NCBI GenBank assembly: GCA_002429085.1
Contig: DIYR01000215.1
Location: 5,662-69,661 of the forward strand
DNA: 64,000 nt
Direction: 5' to 3'
Source of the DNA: Flavobacteriales bacterium UBA6049
GTDB taxonomy: Bacteria; Bacteroidota; Bacteroidia; Flavobacteriales_G; Salibacteraceae
The position numbers were made by a program, and so were the translations under genes. Under the pieces are notes generated by a model. The model did not search any database, was not told where the DNA came from, and saw nothing but the letters and a program-made list of their open reading frames with translations. Positions within the stretch are counted from its first letter, which is position 1, and every line of letters starts with the position of its first letter. Below, one piece after another: positions 23,949-32,629 of this stretch.

Positions 23949-25036
23949 CTATTTTACACGTTTCAACGCCAAAATCATGGCGAGGAGGAGAGCAGCAGAT
24001 GGCTTATCTAATTTTGGAATTGAAAAAACTAGGAATCACTTCTCATGTGTTTTGTAGCGTAAATAGTGAAGTAGAGAAATTCTGTATCAACAACAATATC
24101 TCATACAAAAGTACACCTGAAGTATTTGCTGTAAATCCAGTATTTGCTGCAAAGTTGAATTCATACAGTAAGCAGATCGGAGCAGATTTGATACACGTAC
24201 ACGATTCACATGCGCATACTTTCGCTGTTATGGCGGCATCCATATTCGGAAGTAAACTACCTATCGTAGTGAGTCGAAGAGTAGATTTTCCGATTTCAAA
24301 ATCACCATTGTCTCGATATAAATACAATCACCAACAAGTAGAAGCCATTCTATGTGTATCAGATGCCATCAAAGCGATTATGCACGAAGATGTTGAAAGG
24401 CCTGAACGATTAAAAACTGTCTACTCGGGTATTGACTTAGAGAAATTCCCTAGGTACAGTGGTAACTCTAAGCTCCGCAAAGAGTTTAATATCAATAGTA
24501 AATTCTTGATCGGAAATGTTGCCGCATTAGCTCCGCATAAAGACTATAGCACGTTTATTTCTGCTGCAAAATTGCTAATTGAAGAGTATCGATTAGATAC
24601 GCATTTTGTCATTATTGGTGATGGTCCTTTGAAATCTGATGTAGAACAATGGGTAGAAAAATCAGGCATTTCAAACTACATCACCATGACTGGTTTTAGA
24701 TCTGATGTTCCAGAAATATTGCCTGAACTAGATGTATTTCTGATCACATCTGAAACTGAAGGTTTGGGCACTTCTATTTTGGATGCATTTGCCTGTGAAG
24801 TACCAGTGGTTGCTACTGCAGCTGGGGGAATTCCGGAAATTGTACACCACAAAGAAACTGGTTTACTAGCTCCGATTAAAGACTACGATTCATTAGCTGA
24901 ACTCGTTCATCAACTAGCGAAAGATGAGTCCTTACAAAAACACTTAATTGGAGGAGCATCACAATTATTACAGCGATTTACAAAAGAGTCTGTTGCAGAG
25001 CAAACTAAGGCTAGCTACGAAGCTTTACTTTCTTGA
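23945..25036 (+). CDS. Glycosyltransferase family 4
   Basis: The 363-residue enzyme has the GT-B layout. The N-terminal half opens with TILHVSTPKSWRGGEQQMAYL, where the GGE loop binds acceptor. The C-terminal half has the donor site VIIGDGPLKSD, TGFRSDVPEILPELDVFLITSETEGLGTSILDA with the EX7E-type pattern, and VATAAGGIPEIV. The start at 23945 is chosen because it overlaps the GT2 stop (ATGA); an upstream Met would overlap more than 60 bases. It likely acts in LPS core or O-antigen assembly. Its last 22 bases overlap the end of the convergent O-antigen-ligase-like gene. Confidence 0.93.
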   Translation: MTILHVSTPKSWRGGEQQMAYLILELKKLGITSHVFCSVNSEVEKFCINNNISYKSTPEVFAVNPVFAAKLNSYSKQIGADLIHVHDSHAHTFAVMAASIFGSKLPIVVSRRVDFPISKSPLSRYKYNHQQVEAILCVSDAIKAIMHEDVERPERLKTVYSGIDLEKFPRYSGNSKLRKEFNINSKFLIGNVAALAPHKDYSTFISAAKLLIEEYRLDTHFVIIGDGPLKSDVEQWVEKSGISNYITMTGFRSDVPEILPELDVFLITSETEGLGTSILDAFACEVPVVATAAGGIPEIVHHKETGLLAPIKDYDSLAELVHQLAKDESLQKHLIGGASQLLQRFTKESVAEQTKASYEALLS

Positions 25037-26586
25037 TTAACCCCAATTCCTTGATGAAGTAGGAAGAAGAAGAAAAAGGCAAAAAAAGTAACTCCTACCT
25101 GTGTTTCTAGCGTGTCCTCGTTCAGCATACTAATACCTGATATTAACCAGAAAAGAATATAAGCTGTAGTTCTACTTTTTTCGTTGAACCAGAACGGGCC
25201 AACGAATCCAACAAGGAACAATAGTAAGCCTCCAAATCCAAAAGTTAACCAGATTGTGAGGTACTGATTGTGCGCCCTTAATCGAAACGATTGTTCTAGA
25301 TTTCCTAGCTCATCATATTTCTCATCAAATGCTAGCTGAACATCACCCGTTCCCACGCCTATTATGGGATTGTCTTTGATGATTTGCCATGCTGTTTTCC
25401 AATACACAAACCGTTGTGTTAGAGACCCTCCATCAGCACCATGTCCCATTGAATAGTGATCAACCTCCCAAATTGTAGCATATACCCGTTTGAAGAATGG
25501 TCCTTTCTCCAAAAACAGATAATTAGTAACCCCGGATTCAATGGCAGCCACATCTGAATCTGATAACTTACTTACACCAACAGAATCCTTTCTCAATCCC
25601 TTTGAAGACATATAGCGATGCACAGTTTCTAACAATGGAAGTGCTTCCCTATCTTGAGTGAATAATTGTTGAGAGCTCCGTTTTGCCCAATTCCTTGCAA
25701 GCTCATCCTGAGTAAGATAATACTTCACGAAATAGCCATTTTCCTTAATGGGATTACCCCATTCAAAATGATACCGCTCGCCTTGTTCTGAAAATTGATC
25801 GGCTTGTTGCCATTCTACATCTTTTACAGTGTAGAAGTCTTTGGCTATGTATACAGCATAACTAATCAGCACTATTAGTACTGAAACAACACCCAAAGAC
25901 AAGAGCTTCATTGTTTTACTCGCACTCGTTGATCGAAATTGCAAATAGGTCCAGTACAATGCTGCAGGAACTAATGCTACAATTCCAGAGAATGCATTCA
26001 AAACAAATAAGAATCCTAACAAGATCAATGCGGTTACAATAAGGGCTAGCCACTGAATAGAGTGCGTTCTAAACGACTTTGCATGAATAAGAGCCACAAA
26101 AAAGGCTAATATGGTCAGTAAACTCAAACGAATGTGTGAAATAAAAGGAGACCAATCTCTTTTATCTGTCAACTCATTTGCAATACCATACACCACAGAA
26201 ATGGCTGCTGCCGTAACTGCTGCTGCCAAGAAAAACCACCACACCCACTTTACTTCATTTTGTCTGAGTTTACACCCAGTTCCTAATGCAATTGGCATAG
26301 CTAACAATGGTAGCTTAATGCGTAGATCTTTCATGGCATAGTCAAAATCTGTACTCCAGAGTATGCCTATAACATGCAATAAGTAAAAGGCCAAAATGGC
26401 TAAGCTTACTTTATTCTTTAGAAGCGCTTTTGCTCTATCAACAATACCAGGTTCAATGATCCATAATACTGATAGAGCAATTACAGATATGCTGATAACG
26501 GGTAATGAAAAAAACAACCCGATCACCAGTGTGATACAGAAAAAGAGATACGTGTACCTAAACCAAGATAACGGTAAGGGAATCAC
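25015..26586 (-). CDS. O-antigen ligase/polymerase family membrane protein (WaaL/Wzy-like)
   Basis: The 523-residue protein has about ten membrane segments and one large periplasmic loop (near residues 240-400) before the Wzy_C signature GVGTGDVQLAFDEKYDELG...LRAHNQYLTIWLTFG. Proteins with this pattern join O-antigen to lipid A-core or polymerise it. Distinguishing ligase from polymerase is not possible from the motif alone. It lies 9 bases after the S41 protease gene and converges with the GT2/GT4 pair, placing it at the edge of an envelope-polysaccharide locus. Confidence 0.88.
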   Translation of the reverse strand: MIPLPLSWFRYTYLFFCITLVIGLFFSLPVISISVIALSVLWIIEPGIVDRAKALLKNKVSLAILAFYLLHVIGILWSTDFDYAMKDLRIKLPLLAMPIALGTGCKLRQNEVKWVWWFFLAAAVTAAAISVVYGIANELTDKRDWSPFISHIRLSLLTILAFFVALIHAKSFRTHSIQWLALIVTALILLGFLFVLNAFSGIVALVPAALYWTYLQFRSTSASKTMKLLSLGVVSVLIVLISYAVYIAKDFYTVKDVEWQQADQFSEQGERYHFEWGNPIKENGYFVKYYLTQDELARNWAKRSSQQLFTQDREALPLLETVHRYMSSKGLRKDSVGVSKLSDSDVAAIESGVTNYLFLEKGPFFKRVYATIWEVDHYSMGHGADGGSLTQRFVYWKTAWQIIKDNPIIGVGTGDVQLAFDEKYDELGNLEQSFRLRAHNQYLTIWLTFGFGGLLLFLVGFVGPFWFNEKSRTTAYILFWLISGISMLNEDTLETQVGVTFFAFFFFFLLHQGIGVNQESKAS

Positions 26587-26595
26587 TTATTGAAT

Positions 26596-28287
26596 CTAGT
26601 TTTTCTCCGTTGAAGTACTAATTGTTCCTGCTAAAACTCCTTCGTATGTTGGCATATCACCTAATACATTTTTGGCTTTTGCTAGGTCTTTATCTTCAGC
26701 TAAAGAAGACTGAATTCGTCCTGTTTGATAGTAGTAACGAGAAATTATTTCGTTTTCAAGCAACATAGAAATCTGATCACGGTATGTTTTCACATCTTGT
26801 GCCTTGTTATGATGCATTGCCTCTTTCAGCTCCATGAATTCATCTTCAATTTCCTCGAAATACTGTTCGTTCTTGGTAGCTTCTTTCAGTTTATCAAGCA
26901 TCTGTTCTGTACGAGTAGTATATTCAAACTCTTGAGTACTTAACCAAGTAGAGAATGCTTCGTAATCTGCATCAGACAAATGAAACTCTGCTGCTGGTGT
27001 TATGCTCTCGTTTTCTAACTTAAACTTGGTAGCATAATCAAACAACAAGTTCTTACGCACCAAAGTAGCGGTAATTAAAGCAATATCATCATCTTCAATT
27101 GTATAGTCTGGTTCAATTCCAGCACCATCTAATACTGTTCTTCCGTTCTTTGTTTTATATGCCGTACGTAATGAATCTGGCACCGCTTCTGCTTTACCGT
27201 CTTCATCTTTGTGAGAGTAATCTAAGCGTTGAATACAACGACCACTTGGTGTATAATACTTCGCAACAGTAACTTTCAGTTTCGTATTGTAACTCAGATC
27301 ACGTGTTTGTTGAACCAAACCTTTACCAAATGAATTTTCACCTATCACAACCGCTCTATCTAAATCTTGTAACGTTCCTGATACAATTTCAGATGCAGAT
27401 GCAGAACCTCTATCAATCAACACTACAATCGGAATTTCTAAATCAATTGGATCATTCATCGTACGATGGCTCTTGTCCCAATCTTTTACTTTTCCTTTTG
27501 TAAATACTACTTCCTGATTTTTAGGAACGAATAGGTTTACAATGTTCACTGCTTCACGAAGCAATCCACCACCGTTACCTCGTAAATCTAATACCAATGA
27601 AGTAATACCCTTGTTGTCTTTCAAATCAACCAAAGCTTCGCGTACTTCTCTACTTGCTGTTTCTGTGAAACCAGTCAATTTGATGTATCCAACTCCATCA
27701 CCTACCTCAGCGTAGTAAGGAACATCATTGATTTTTACTTTTTCACGAGTAATTGAGACATCCAAAGGATCATCCGTTCCCGGACGCTCAATTGTAAGTA
27801 ATAGCTCCGTACCTGGTTGACCACGTAAAACATCACTGATTTCAGATGATTTTTTGCCTTTAGCATCCTTGCCGTCTACCTTTAAGATTTTGTCTCCTGC
27901 CATCAAACCTGCCTTTTGTGCTGGCATGTTCTCGTATGGCTCAGAAATCATTACATACTCTCCATTCTTACGGATCAATGCACCAATACCACCATATTGC
28001 CCAGTTGTCATGAATCGATAATCTTCAATATCGCTTTCTGGGTAATATACCGTGTATGGATCTAGTGATTTCAACATGGCATCGATTCCCGTTTTCATCA
28101 ACTCTCCTGGTTGTGTTTCATCTACGTAAAACACATTGATCTCTTTATAAAGAGTGGTGAAAATATCTAGGTTCTTAGATACGTTGAAATAATCTTCAGA
28201 AGTTGGAGTAAAGCGCAATGTAAGGCCAGCAATTGCCACCACCGATGCACTAATTATGAGGTGCTTTTTTTGTAATCGAAACTTCAT
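26596..28287 (-). CDS. S41 family C-terminal processing peptidase
   Basis: The 563-residue periplasmic protease starts at the ATG at 28287 with an N-terminal membrane/signal segment (LIISASVVAIAGLTL). It has an early helical part, a PDZ domain (IGALIRKNGEYVMIS to LKVDGKDAKG, about residues 90-170), and the S41 catalytic core with Ser in DRGSASASEIVSG and Lys in GENSFGKGLVQQT. About 150 extra C-terminal helical residues follow, as in Bacteroidota CtpA/Prc types. It cuts unstructured C-termini of envelope proteins. A Met 16 codons upstream would overlap rnpA. It follows rnpA by 14 bases. Confidence 0.94.
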   Translation of the reverse strand: MKFRLQKKHLIISASVVAIAGLTLRFTPTSEDYFNVSKNLDIFTTLYKEINVFYVDETQPGELMKTGIDAMLKSLDPYTVYYPESDIEDYRFMTTGQYGGIGALIRKNGEYVMISEPYENMPAQKAGLMAGDKILKVDGKDAKGKKSSEISDVLRGQPGTELLLTIERPGTDDPLDVSITREKVKINDVPYYAEVGDGVGYIKLTGFTETASREVREALVDLKDNKGITSLVLDLRGNGGGLLREAVNIVNLFVPKNQEVVFTKGKVKDWDKSHRTMNDPIDLEIPIVVLIDRGSASASEIVSGTLQDLDRAVVIGENSFGKGLVQQTRDLSYNTKLKVTVAKYYTPSGRCIQRLDYSHKDEDGKAEAVPDSLRTAYKTKNGRTVLDGAGIEPDYTIEDDDIALITATLVRKNLLFDYATKFKLENESITPAAEFHLSDADYEAFSTWLSTQEFEYTTRTEQMLDKLKEATKNEQYFEEIEDEFMELKEAMHHNKAQDVKTYRDQISMLLENEIISRYYYQTGRIQSSLAEDKDLAKAKNVLGDMPTYEGVLAGTISTSTEKN

Positions 28288-28301
28288 TGTGCTGAAATGA
28301 A

Positions 28302-28700
28302 TTATGATTCTTGATCTACGAAGGATTCGCAGCATTGTTCTAAACGTTGTAAAGTTAGGATTATTTTATCCTGAAGCCTAGTAAATTCAGGCAGTTCACG
28401 TCCTGTAAAGAGGAACATTACACGAACGGTAAGTTGGTGCTTTTTAACATTTTCTGTCAGGTTTTGCTTATTCAAGCGATATCCTTCTCGTAGTAACCGC
28501 TTGATACGGTTTCTATCTACTGCATGTTTAAACTTTCGTTTAGGTACAGAAAACATGACAGTTACACCTGGATTTTCAGATGGATGAATCTCATAAATAG
28601 CACGTACTGGATGATGTGCAAACGACTCACCTTTTTTGAGTAACGATTGAATCTCGTCTCGTTTATGGATGATTTCTGATTTGGGTAACCCTTTACTCAT
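28302..28700 (-). CDS. rnpA: Ribonuclease P protein component
   Basis: RnpA binds the catalytic RNase P RNA and helps cleave tRNA 5' leaders. The 132-residue protein shows the basic signature AVDRNRIKRLLREGYR (RNR motif) near residues 58-73, and a typical N-terminal region (IHKRDEIQSLLKKGESF). Unlike in many bacteria, it is not next to rpmH or dnaA here; it sits between a terminator (28706-28741) and the S41 protease gene. It probably has its own promoter within or near the terminator region. Confidence 0.95.
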   Translation of the reverse strand: MSKGLPKSEIIHKRDEIQSLLKKGESFAHHPVRAIYEIHPSENPGVTVMFSVPKRKFKHAVDRNRIKRLLREGYRLNKQNLTENVKKHQLTVRVMFLFTGRELPEFTRLQDKIILTLQRLEQCCESFVDQES

Positions 28701-28705
28701 GGCAC

Positions 28706-28741
28706 AAAAAAAGGGGAATCCAACAATTGGTGTTCCCCTTT
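28706..28741 (-). terminator. Intrinsic terminator after hemD
   Basis: AAAGGGGAA and TTCCCCTTT form a 9-base perfect stem with a 14-base loop; on the minus strand a run of seven T follows. It lies 20 bases after the hemD stop and 5 bases before the rnpA start. Confidence 0.85.
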
Positions 28742-28761
28742 CAAAAGTATGATGTTGTTTC

Positions 28762-29508
28762 TTACTTCTTGTTTACTTCCTTCACGTAATTCTCAATAGC
28801 CATCGTCATTGATGGAGCATTTTGAGTTGGTGCCTGAATGTCTACTCTCAATCCAGCTTCTTCAACTGCTTTCATGGTTGTAGGCCCAAAGGCTGCAATA
28901 CGTGTTTTATTCTGCTTAAAATCTGGGAAGTTCTTTAACAATGACTCAATTCCAGCTGGGCTAAAGAATACCAATACATCATAGTATACGTCTTCTAGGT
29001 CGCTCAAATCTGAACAAACAGTATGATACAATACTGCCTTTGAGTAATGGAATCCAGCTTTATCCATCATTTCAGGAATCTCTTTTTTCAAGATATCTGA
29101 ACATGGCAACAAGAATTTCTCTTGCTTATGCTTTTTCATTACTTCCATTAAATCTGCAAAACGTTGCTTACCGTGAAAAATCTTACGCTTACGGTAAACC
29201 ATGTATTTCTGTAAATAGTATGCCGTAGATTCTGAAATACAGAAGTACTTCATCCCTTCAGGTACTGTAACGCGCATTTCTTCTGCCATACGGAAGAAGT
29301 GATCTACTGCATTACGACTCGTGAAGATAACTGCACTGTGCTCTAAAATGGATATACGCTGCTTTCTGAATTCTTGAACTGAAATGCCCTCAACGTGGAT
29401 AAATGGGCGGAAATCAATCTTCAGTTTGTACTTCTTCGCTAGGTCGAAGTATGGTGAACGATCACTTTCTGGTTTTGGCTGCGATACCAAGATGCTTTTT
29501 ACCTTCAA
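28762..29508 (-). CDS. hemD: Uroporphyrinogen-III synthase
   Basis: HemD closes hydroxymethylbilane to uroporphyrinogen III in heme synthesis. The 248-residue protein follows the two-domain HemD pattern with loosely conserved motifs: ILVSQPKPE, SAVIFTSRNAVDHFF, VLYHTVCSDL, DVLVFFSPAGIESLL and IAAFGPTTMKAVEEAG. The only usable start is a TTG at 29506-29508, because an in-frame stop (TAG) lies 15 bases upstream and the next Met is near residue 87. It follows the DUF4271 gene by 41 bases, a pairing seen widely in Bacteroidota, and ends at a strong terminator. Confidence 0.92.
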   Translation of the reverse strand: MKVKSILVSQPKPESDRSPYFDLAKKYKLKIDFRPFIHVEGISVQEFRKQRISILEHSAVIFTSRNAVDHFFRMAEEMRVTVPEGMKYFCISESTAYYLQKYMVYRKRKIFHGKQRFADLMEVMKKHKQEKFLLPCSDILKKEIPEMMDKAGFHYSKAVLYHTVCSDLSDLEDVYYDVLVFFSPAGIESLLKNFPDFKQNKTRIAAFGPTTMKAVEEAGLRVDIQAPTQNAPSMTMAIENYVKEVNKK

Positions 29509-29549
29509 AATCCTGCTATTTTTCTATACCGTTCGATGCGATGGATCAA

Positions 29550-30398
29550 CTACTTGACGAGCCAAGCGTATACCGCAACGAGAGGTAAAATTTCAAGGCT
29601 GCAAAGGTACAAAATAATGTAGAAGGGTGAAAAGCTTGTTTGAGTTACTCCCAAATAACCCAGCTTTACTACTCTACTAATGAACAGCGTAACAGCTATT
29701 GCAATCACTAAAACAATGTAAATAGCATCACTCCAAAAGGTGGCATACGCTTGCATAAGCACTAATGGGAAAAAGAGCAATGCAGCGGCTTGCACAAAAA
29801 TAAGTTCATTAAACACATAAACTGGAGCAAATGAATAAGATGTCAGCAAGAAATTCCCCAATTGTACGGTCAACAATCGAACAAAGAACAAAACGATCAT
29901 CCCAAAGAACAACCACAAGAATTGCACAAACTGAGGCTCTGCACTTACTCCTAGCAAACTAGTTATCCAAGGTACTTCTTGTACTCCAAGAGCAAGAATG
30001 ACAAAGCTTGTGAGTAACAACCAAATATTCACATGGCTTCCAAGTAAACCTTCTTCGCGAATCCATTGCTCCACAAAACGATTAGAGAAAAAACTGTCTA
30101 CCAACTGCCCCATTCTCCTAGGTTGATCTCTTTTTAGCCAAGCCCAGATTACTAGTACAAACAGCAGTAACCAGAAAACAAATCCTCCAGTGGGTGTTGC
30201 TTTTTGCTGAAACACCAAGTTTGGGAACACGTCATTGTTCTCTACTAACTCAAACGGGTAAGCCCCCAATTCTTCTACCTTCCAAGGCTCATTGGCCTGG
30301 AGTAAATAAAACGGAATGTTTTGAGAAATGCTATCGTTATGGAGACTGTCTAAAATCACAGAAAAACAAATGTATACCGTGCCTGTTAAACTCCACAT
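29550..30398 (-). CDS. DUF4271 family integral membrane protein
   Basis: The 282-residue protein has an early extracytoplasmic segment and then about six to seven membrane helices (from near residue 77 to the C-terminus). It matches DUF4271, a Bacteroidota-specific family whose genes usually precede hemD, as here. No catalytic motif is seen. Its link with heme synthesis is only by neighbourhood. The start MWSLTG at 30398 gives an initial hydrophobic segment. The upstream 60 bases are shared with the divergent acyl-CoA dehydrogenase gene. Confidence 0.85.
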   Translation of the reverse strand: MWSLTGTVYICFSVILDSLHNDSISQNIPFYLLQANEPWKVEELGAYPFELVENNDVFPNLVFQQKATPTGGFVFWLLLFVLVIWAWLKRDQPRRMGQLVDSFFSNRFVEQWIREEGLLGSHVNIWLLLTSFVILALGVQEVPWITSLLGVSAEPQFVQFLWLFFGMIVLFFVRLLTVQLGNFLLTSYSFAPVYVFNELIFVQAAALLFFPLVLMQAYATFWSDAIYIVLVIAIAVTLFISRVVKLGYLGVTQTSFSPFYIILYLCSLEILPLVAVYAWLVK

Positions 30399-30428
30399 AG
30401 CAAAGGGCGAAAAAGCCGTCTAATTGTA

Positions 30429-30436
30429 TAGCTTTG
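30429..30436 (+). promoter_or_regulatory. -7 promoter box TAGCTTTG of the acyl-CoA dehydrogenase
   Basis: A perfect TAnnTTTG match 24 bases before the chosen ATG at 30461. No TTG is present at 19-21 bases upstream, so the promoter would be weak or activator-dependent. Confidence 0.4.
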
Positions 30437-30460
30437 AAGCCCGAAAAAAGAGATGAAATC

Positions 30461-31636
30461 ATGGCAGATAGATACGAAGCCCACGATTATTTGTTGTTAG
30501 ATGAGTTCTTAACAGAAGAACAAAAATTGATGCGCGATTCTTTACGTGCATGGTTAAAGAAAGATGTATCTCCAATTATTGAAGATTACTACGAGCGCGC
30601 TGAATTCCCAACGCAAATCGTTCAAGGATTGGCTGATCACGGATGTTTCGGTCCTTACATCCCTCAAGAGTATGGTGGTGCTGGTTTAGACCAAATCACA
30701 TACGGATTGCTGATGCAAGAGTTAGAAAGAGTTGATTCTGGTATTCGTTCAACGTCTTCTGTACAGTCTTCTTTGGTAATGTATCCAATTTGGAAATACG
30801 GATCTGAAGAGCAAAAGCAAAAGTTCTTACCAAAGTTAGCATCTGGTGAAATGATTGGATGTTTTGGGTTGACTGAGCCAGATCATGGTTCTAACCCAGG
30901 CGGAATGATCACCAACTTTAAAGACATGGGAGATCACTACCTATTGAACGGTGCTAAAATGTGGATCTCTAATTCTCCAATTGCAGGTGTTGCTGTTGTT
31001 TGGGCGAAGAACGAAGAAGGTAGAGTTCACGGTTTATTAGTAGAAAAAGGCATGGAAGGATTTACAGCTCCTGAAATGCACGGTAAGCACTCTTTGAGAG
31101 CTTCTATTACTGGTGAGTTGATTTTTGATAACGTAAAAGTTCCTAAGGAAAACTTATTACCAGGAAGAAACGGATTGGGTGCTCCATTATCTTGTTTGGA
31201 TAGCGCTCGCTACGGTATTGCTTGGGGAGCTATTGGTGCTGCTTTAGATTGCTACGATTCTGCATTACGCTATAGTAAAGAGCGTATTCAGTTTGGTAAG
31301 CCAATTGGTGGTTTCCAATTAACTCAGAAGAAATTAGCTGAGATGATTACAGAAATCTCTAAAGCACAGGCATTGACATTGCGTGTAGGTCAGTTAAGAG
31401 AAGAAGGAAGAGCAACATCAGCTCAAATCTCTATGGCTAAGCGTAACAATGTTGATATGGCATTGAAAGTAGCTCGTGAAGCACGCCAAATTCATGGTGG
31501 AATGGGTATTACAAACGAATATCCAATTATGCGTCACATGGCTAACTTAGAATCTGTAGTGACTTACGAAGGAACACACGACATTCATTTGTTGATTACT
31601 GGTTTAGATGTAACTGGTTTGAATGCGTTTGTATAA
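30461..31636 (+). CDS. Acyl-CoA dehydrogenase, glutaryl-CoA dehydrogenase-like
   Basis: The flavoenzyme oxidises an acyl-CoA at C2-C3; glutaryl-CoA dehydrogenases also decarboxylate to crotonyl-CoA in lysine/tryptophan catabolism. The 391-residue protein has the family blocks GCFGPYIPQEYGGAG, CFGLTEPDHGSNPGG and MWISNSPIA. The C-terminal TYEGTHDIHLL matches the catalytic-Glu motif of glutaryl-CoA dehydrogenases, and the early SSVQSSLVMYPI is also typical of that group. The start at 30461 (MADRYEAHDY) is preferred over a TTG at 30434 that lies inside the -7 box. Codon use here is strongly biased, suggesting high expression. A perfect terminator follows. Confidence 0.92.
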   Translation: MADRYEAHDYLLLDEFLTEEQKLMRDSLRAWLKKDVSPIIEDYYERAEFPTQIVQGLADHGCFGPYIPQEYGGAGLDQITYGLLMQELERVDSGIRSTSSVQSSLVMYPIWKYGSEEQKQKFLPKLASGEMIGCFGLTEPDHGSNPGGMITNFKDMGDHYLLNGAKMWISNSPIAGVAVVWAKNEEGRVHGLLVEKGMEGFTAPEMHGKHSLRASITGELIFDNVKVPKENLLPGRNGLGAPLSCLDSARYGIAWGAIGAALDCYDSALRYSKERIQFGKPIGGFQLTQKKLAEMITEISKAQALTLRVGQLREEGRATSAQISMAKRNNVDMALKVAREARQIHGGMGITNEYPIMRHMANLESVVTYEGTHDIHLLITGLDVTGLNAFV

Positions 31637-31651
31637 ACGACAGAAAACATT

Positions 31652-31689
31652 AAAAAAAGCTGTAATGAATAATCATTACAGCTTTTTTT
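31652..31689 (+). terminator. Bidirectional intrinsic terminator
   Basis: AAAAAAAGCTGTAATGA and its exact complement form a 17-base stem around a 4-base loop, with A and T runs on both sides. It separates the acyl-CoA dehydrogenase from the convergent UDG-like gene. Confidence 0.9.
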
Positions 31690-31709
31690 GTTCTATCGTA
31701 TTTGTGAAA

Positions 31710-32381
31710 CTATTTACCAACCTCGGATTGCCAACTGCGATATGCACTTAATAGACCCAGTGCATAAAAATCATTTCTAATGGCGTATCCTGGATGAAAG
31801 TATTTAATTATTAGCTGATCTCCCATCCAAAAAGACTTTTTTGGTATTGTTTTATCAAAGTAAACTTTCTTTAGGTTAGCTATATTATACTTTTCCTTTA
31901 GCAAAGGATGTATAATATCATAAGTCCCTCCGCAAATTACAATGTTCGGATTGATTTCGTCTAATTGAGCTCGTAGTATGTCTTTTTGTACTCCATAGTG
32001 AGCTTTTAAAGTTTTTATTTTCGATTGAGCCCCACCTCCAAACTTGTTTACATTCACAACTGCACAGTGCCGAAAACTTATCAAGCTCTCTTGAACAGAA
32101 GGGTTGTATTCTCCAGTCACTATTGAGTTTACTCCTAATATCAATCGATTATATGTTTTCCCCCAATTATTGTCAACCTTTCTGCGTGTAATCCACTTTT
32201 GAAAAATTTTATTTATTGGTCGAATCTCTTCTGTGTTATCTCCGAGATTCACTTCCTTTAATACAACCAAAATTCGAAATGGAGATTTCACAAACGTTTC
32301 ATCGTCAATTATCCCATCTTTTACTAATCGTCTACTTTGACTCTTCTTTAGTTGTTCGAGAAGTTCGGTGCTAGTTTCCAT
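31710..32381 (-). CDS. Hypothetical protein with uracil-DNA-glycosylase-superfamily-like motifs
   Basis: I do not recognise a named family for this 223-residue protein. Its motif order resembles UDG-superfamily enzymes. FRILVVLKEVNLGDN sits where motif A lies, CAVVNVNKFGGG resembles the 'NVVKCRPP' strand-loop, INPNIVICGGTYDII resembles the 'kPkvIvaLG' strand, and IKYFHPGYAIRN resembles the 'HPsyxxR' motif B. The iron-sulfur cysteines of family 4/5 enzymes are missing and the catalytic residue of motif A is unclear, so activity is uncertain. It is a single gene boxed by two terminators (31652-31689 and 32458-32493), between unrelated core operons, which suggests an acquired islet. Confidence 0.6.
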   Translation of the reverse strand: METSTELLEQLKKSQSRRLVKDGIIDDETFVKSPFRILVVLKEVNLGDNTEEIRPINKIFQKWITRRKVDNNWGKTYNRLILGVNSIVTGEYNPSVQESLISFRHCAVVNVNKFGGGAQSKIKTLKAHYGVQKDILRAQLDEINPNIVICGGTYDIIHPLLKEKYNIANLKKVYFDKTIPKKSFWMGDQLIIKYFHPGYAIRNDFYALGLLSAYRSWQSEVGK

Positions 32382-32457
32382 AATACATGTTTTCTCTAAT
32401 CCATTTATTTCCGTGTATTAAGTTATGACCTAGTCCAATTCAGTCAACGTAAATCAC

Positions 32458-32493
32458 AAAAAAATCCCGCTCTTTTTAGAACGGGATTTTTTT
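32458..32493 (-). terminator. Bidirectional intrinsic terminator after the prenyl synthase/small-protein operon
   Basis: AAAAAAATCCCG and CGGGATTTTTTT form a 12-base perfect stem with a 12-base loop. On the minus strand it follows the 37-residue membrane protein by 19 bases. Confidence 0.85.
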
Positions 32494-32512
32494 ATGTCTT
32501 GTAATTTCGAAG

Positions 32513-32626
32513 TTATCTCTTCGATTCGTGTTTTACGCGAACTGATGCGATACTGATATCAGCAATGAGCTTTCCTATCAACACAATCATTCCTAATCCC
32601 AATAAAGTTAATGCTGCTATTATCAT
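32513..32626 (-). CDS. Small 37-residue single-helix membrane protein
   Basis: An open frame from the ATG at 32626 to a TAA at 32513 encodes MIIAALTLLGLGMIVLIGKL followed by a short basic tail ending VRVKHESKR. One hydrophobic helix with a positive cytoplasmic tail is predicted. It starts 3 bases after the stop codon of the prenyl synthase gene and is followed by a strong terminator, the position of a real last gene in an operon. No signal peptide cleavage site or known family is recognised. It may be a small membrane partner of the prenyl synthase or simply co-transcribed. Confidence 0.6.
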   Translation of the reverse strand: MIIAALTLLGLGMIVLIGKLIADISIASVRVKHESKR

Positions 32627-32629
32627 GGT

